Origin: Winogradskyella tangerina
GTDB taxonomy: Bacteria; Bacteroidota; Bacteroidia; Flavobacteriales; Flavobacteriaceae
Assembly: GCF_003260205.1 (NCBI RefSeq)
Contig: NZ_QERF01000001.1
Span: forward strand, 124,001 to 188,000
Reading direction: 5' to 3'
DNA length: 64,000 nt
Below the pieces are notes generated by a model, which saw nothing but the letters and a program-made list of their open reading frames with translations, searched no databases and was not told where the DNA came from. Positions 63,648 through 64,000 of the stretch are shown here, piece by piece. Every line of letters begins with the position of its first letter. Position 1 is the stretch's first letter. A program made the position numbers and the translations under genes.

Positions 63648-64000
63648 TTATCTTTTGGTGCAAATAACTTGTTTATCAAATTTGAGATTAACCCGTTTGT
63701 AATTATTCAAAATATTATCCTTTAAGGCCTTTTGATAAAAGGCTTTAAAATTATTTATCTTCTTTTCAAGCATTTTTAGAGTTCCGACATGAACAATAAA
63801 ATCGCTTTTTCTAATTTTAAAATCAATGGTTTTATCGTCATTCTGACGAATTTCAATGACATGTTTTTTTAAGAATTCATCCTCATCAACGGCTTTAGCA
63901 AACTGAAAAACTGTTTCGAGATTATTCTTCTTAACATTACCAGTAACTAATGGTACTCTTGCTGCATAATTAGATGACAAAGGCATGTATGAACCCTCAT
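63648..64000 (-). CDS. ftsQ: Cell division protein FtsQ, 3' part only
   Basis: The C-terminal 117 or so residues of FtsQ; the 5' part lies beyond the window edge. The visible part includes the conserved MPLSSNYAARVPLVTGNV near its start and the beta-rich periplasmic domain (FIVHVGTLKMLEKKINNFKA), ending NLKFDKQVICTKR. The frame remains open to base 64000 (upstream codons E-G-S-Y), so the Met at 63986 is internal and not the start. FtsQ is the periplasmic hub of the divisome. Confidence 0.9.
   Translation of the reverse strand, partial: EGSYMPLSSNYAARVPLVTGNVKKNNLETVFQFAKAVDEDEFLKKHVIEIRQNDDKTIDFKIRKSDFIVHVGTLKMLEKKINNFKAFYQKALKDNILNNYKRVNLKFDKQVICTKR

Overview
The window comes from a low-GC member of the Flavobacteriaceae (Bacteroidota), probably marine or free-living. 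Support comes from several independent signs: TAnnTTTG-type promoter boxes, many short lipoproteins, a type IX secretion (T9SS) component (PorT) plus three large proteins with T9SS type A sorting tails, a lipoprotein form of the BamA/TamA family, an FtsZ with a very long C-terminal linker, a primary sigma factor lacking the long N-terminal region, and an AccD without its zinc-finger cysteines. No IS element, prophage, plasmid origin or CRISPR array was seen.

Layout. 0.2-5.1 kb (minus): a DUF5723 outer-membrane protein with a lipoprotein, then the TrkA/TrkH potassium uptake pair. 5.3-12.4 kb: mostly housekeeping and envelope genes: menaquinone methyltransferase, PorT, a SpoU rRNA/tRNA methyltransferase, a TamL-like assembly factor, fructose-bisphosphate aldolase and AccD. 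12.4-17.4 kb: a lipoprotein, a PAS histidine kinase, rpsO and pnp; the rpsO-pnp gap holds two hairpins. 17.4-25.6 kb: small envelope proteins, a helix-turn-helix protein, two lipoproteins that share a two-box ECF-like promoter, an ECF sigma factor overlapping an inner-membrane/beta-barrel fusion protein, the primary sigma factor, a BLUF photoreceptor overlapping ribulose-phosphate epimerase, and a CBS-pair protein.

26.1-44.5 kb is a single minus-strand Wzx/Wzy-type capsule or exopolysaccharide locus. It runs from flippase (wzx) to export (wza, wzc). It encodes a WecA-like initiating transferase, WecB epimerase, a WecG/TagA-type transferase, three GT4 transferases, a polymerase, an AsnB-type amidotransferase, two sulfotransferase-like proteins, a methyltransferase and two nucleotidyltransferase-fold proteins. 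Several neighbouring genes overlap by 1-16 bp, suggesting translational coupling. The repeat unit probably starts GlcNAc-ManNAc and is likely sulfated, methylated or otherwise decorated. The wzx N-terminus appears frame-disrupted.

44.5-54.3 kb: an AT-rich 669-bp spacer with hairpins and a doubtful small ORF, then three tandem T9SS substrate genes. They share a C-terminal half of about 525 residues but have unrelated N-terminal modules. 54.5-56.9 kb: the most intriguing cassette, a 53-residue signal-peptide-like precursor, an HPr-kinase-like protein whose N-terminus looks like a PqqD/RRE domain, and a nucleotidyltransferase of the NTP_transf_5 type. I read it as a candidate small-peptide phosphorylation/nucleotidylation system. 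57-64 kb: a beta-barrel protein, UDP-glucuronate decarboxylase, an MtfA-like peptidase, tRNA-Arg, YqeY, and the division genes ftsZ, ftsA and ftsQ (ftsQ cut by the window edge).
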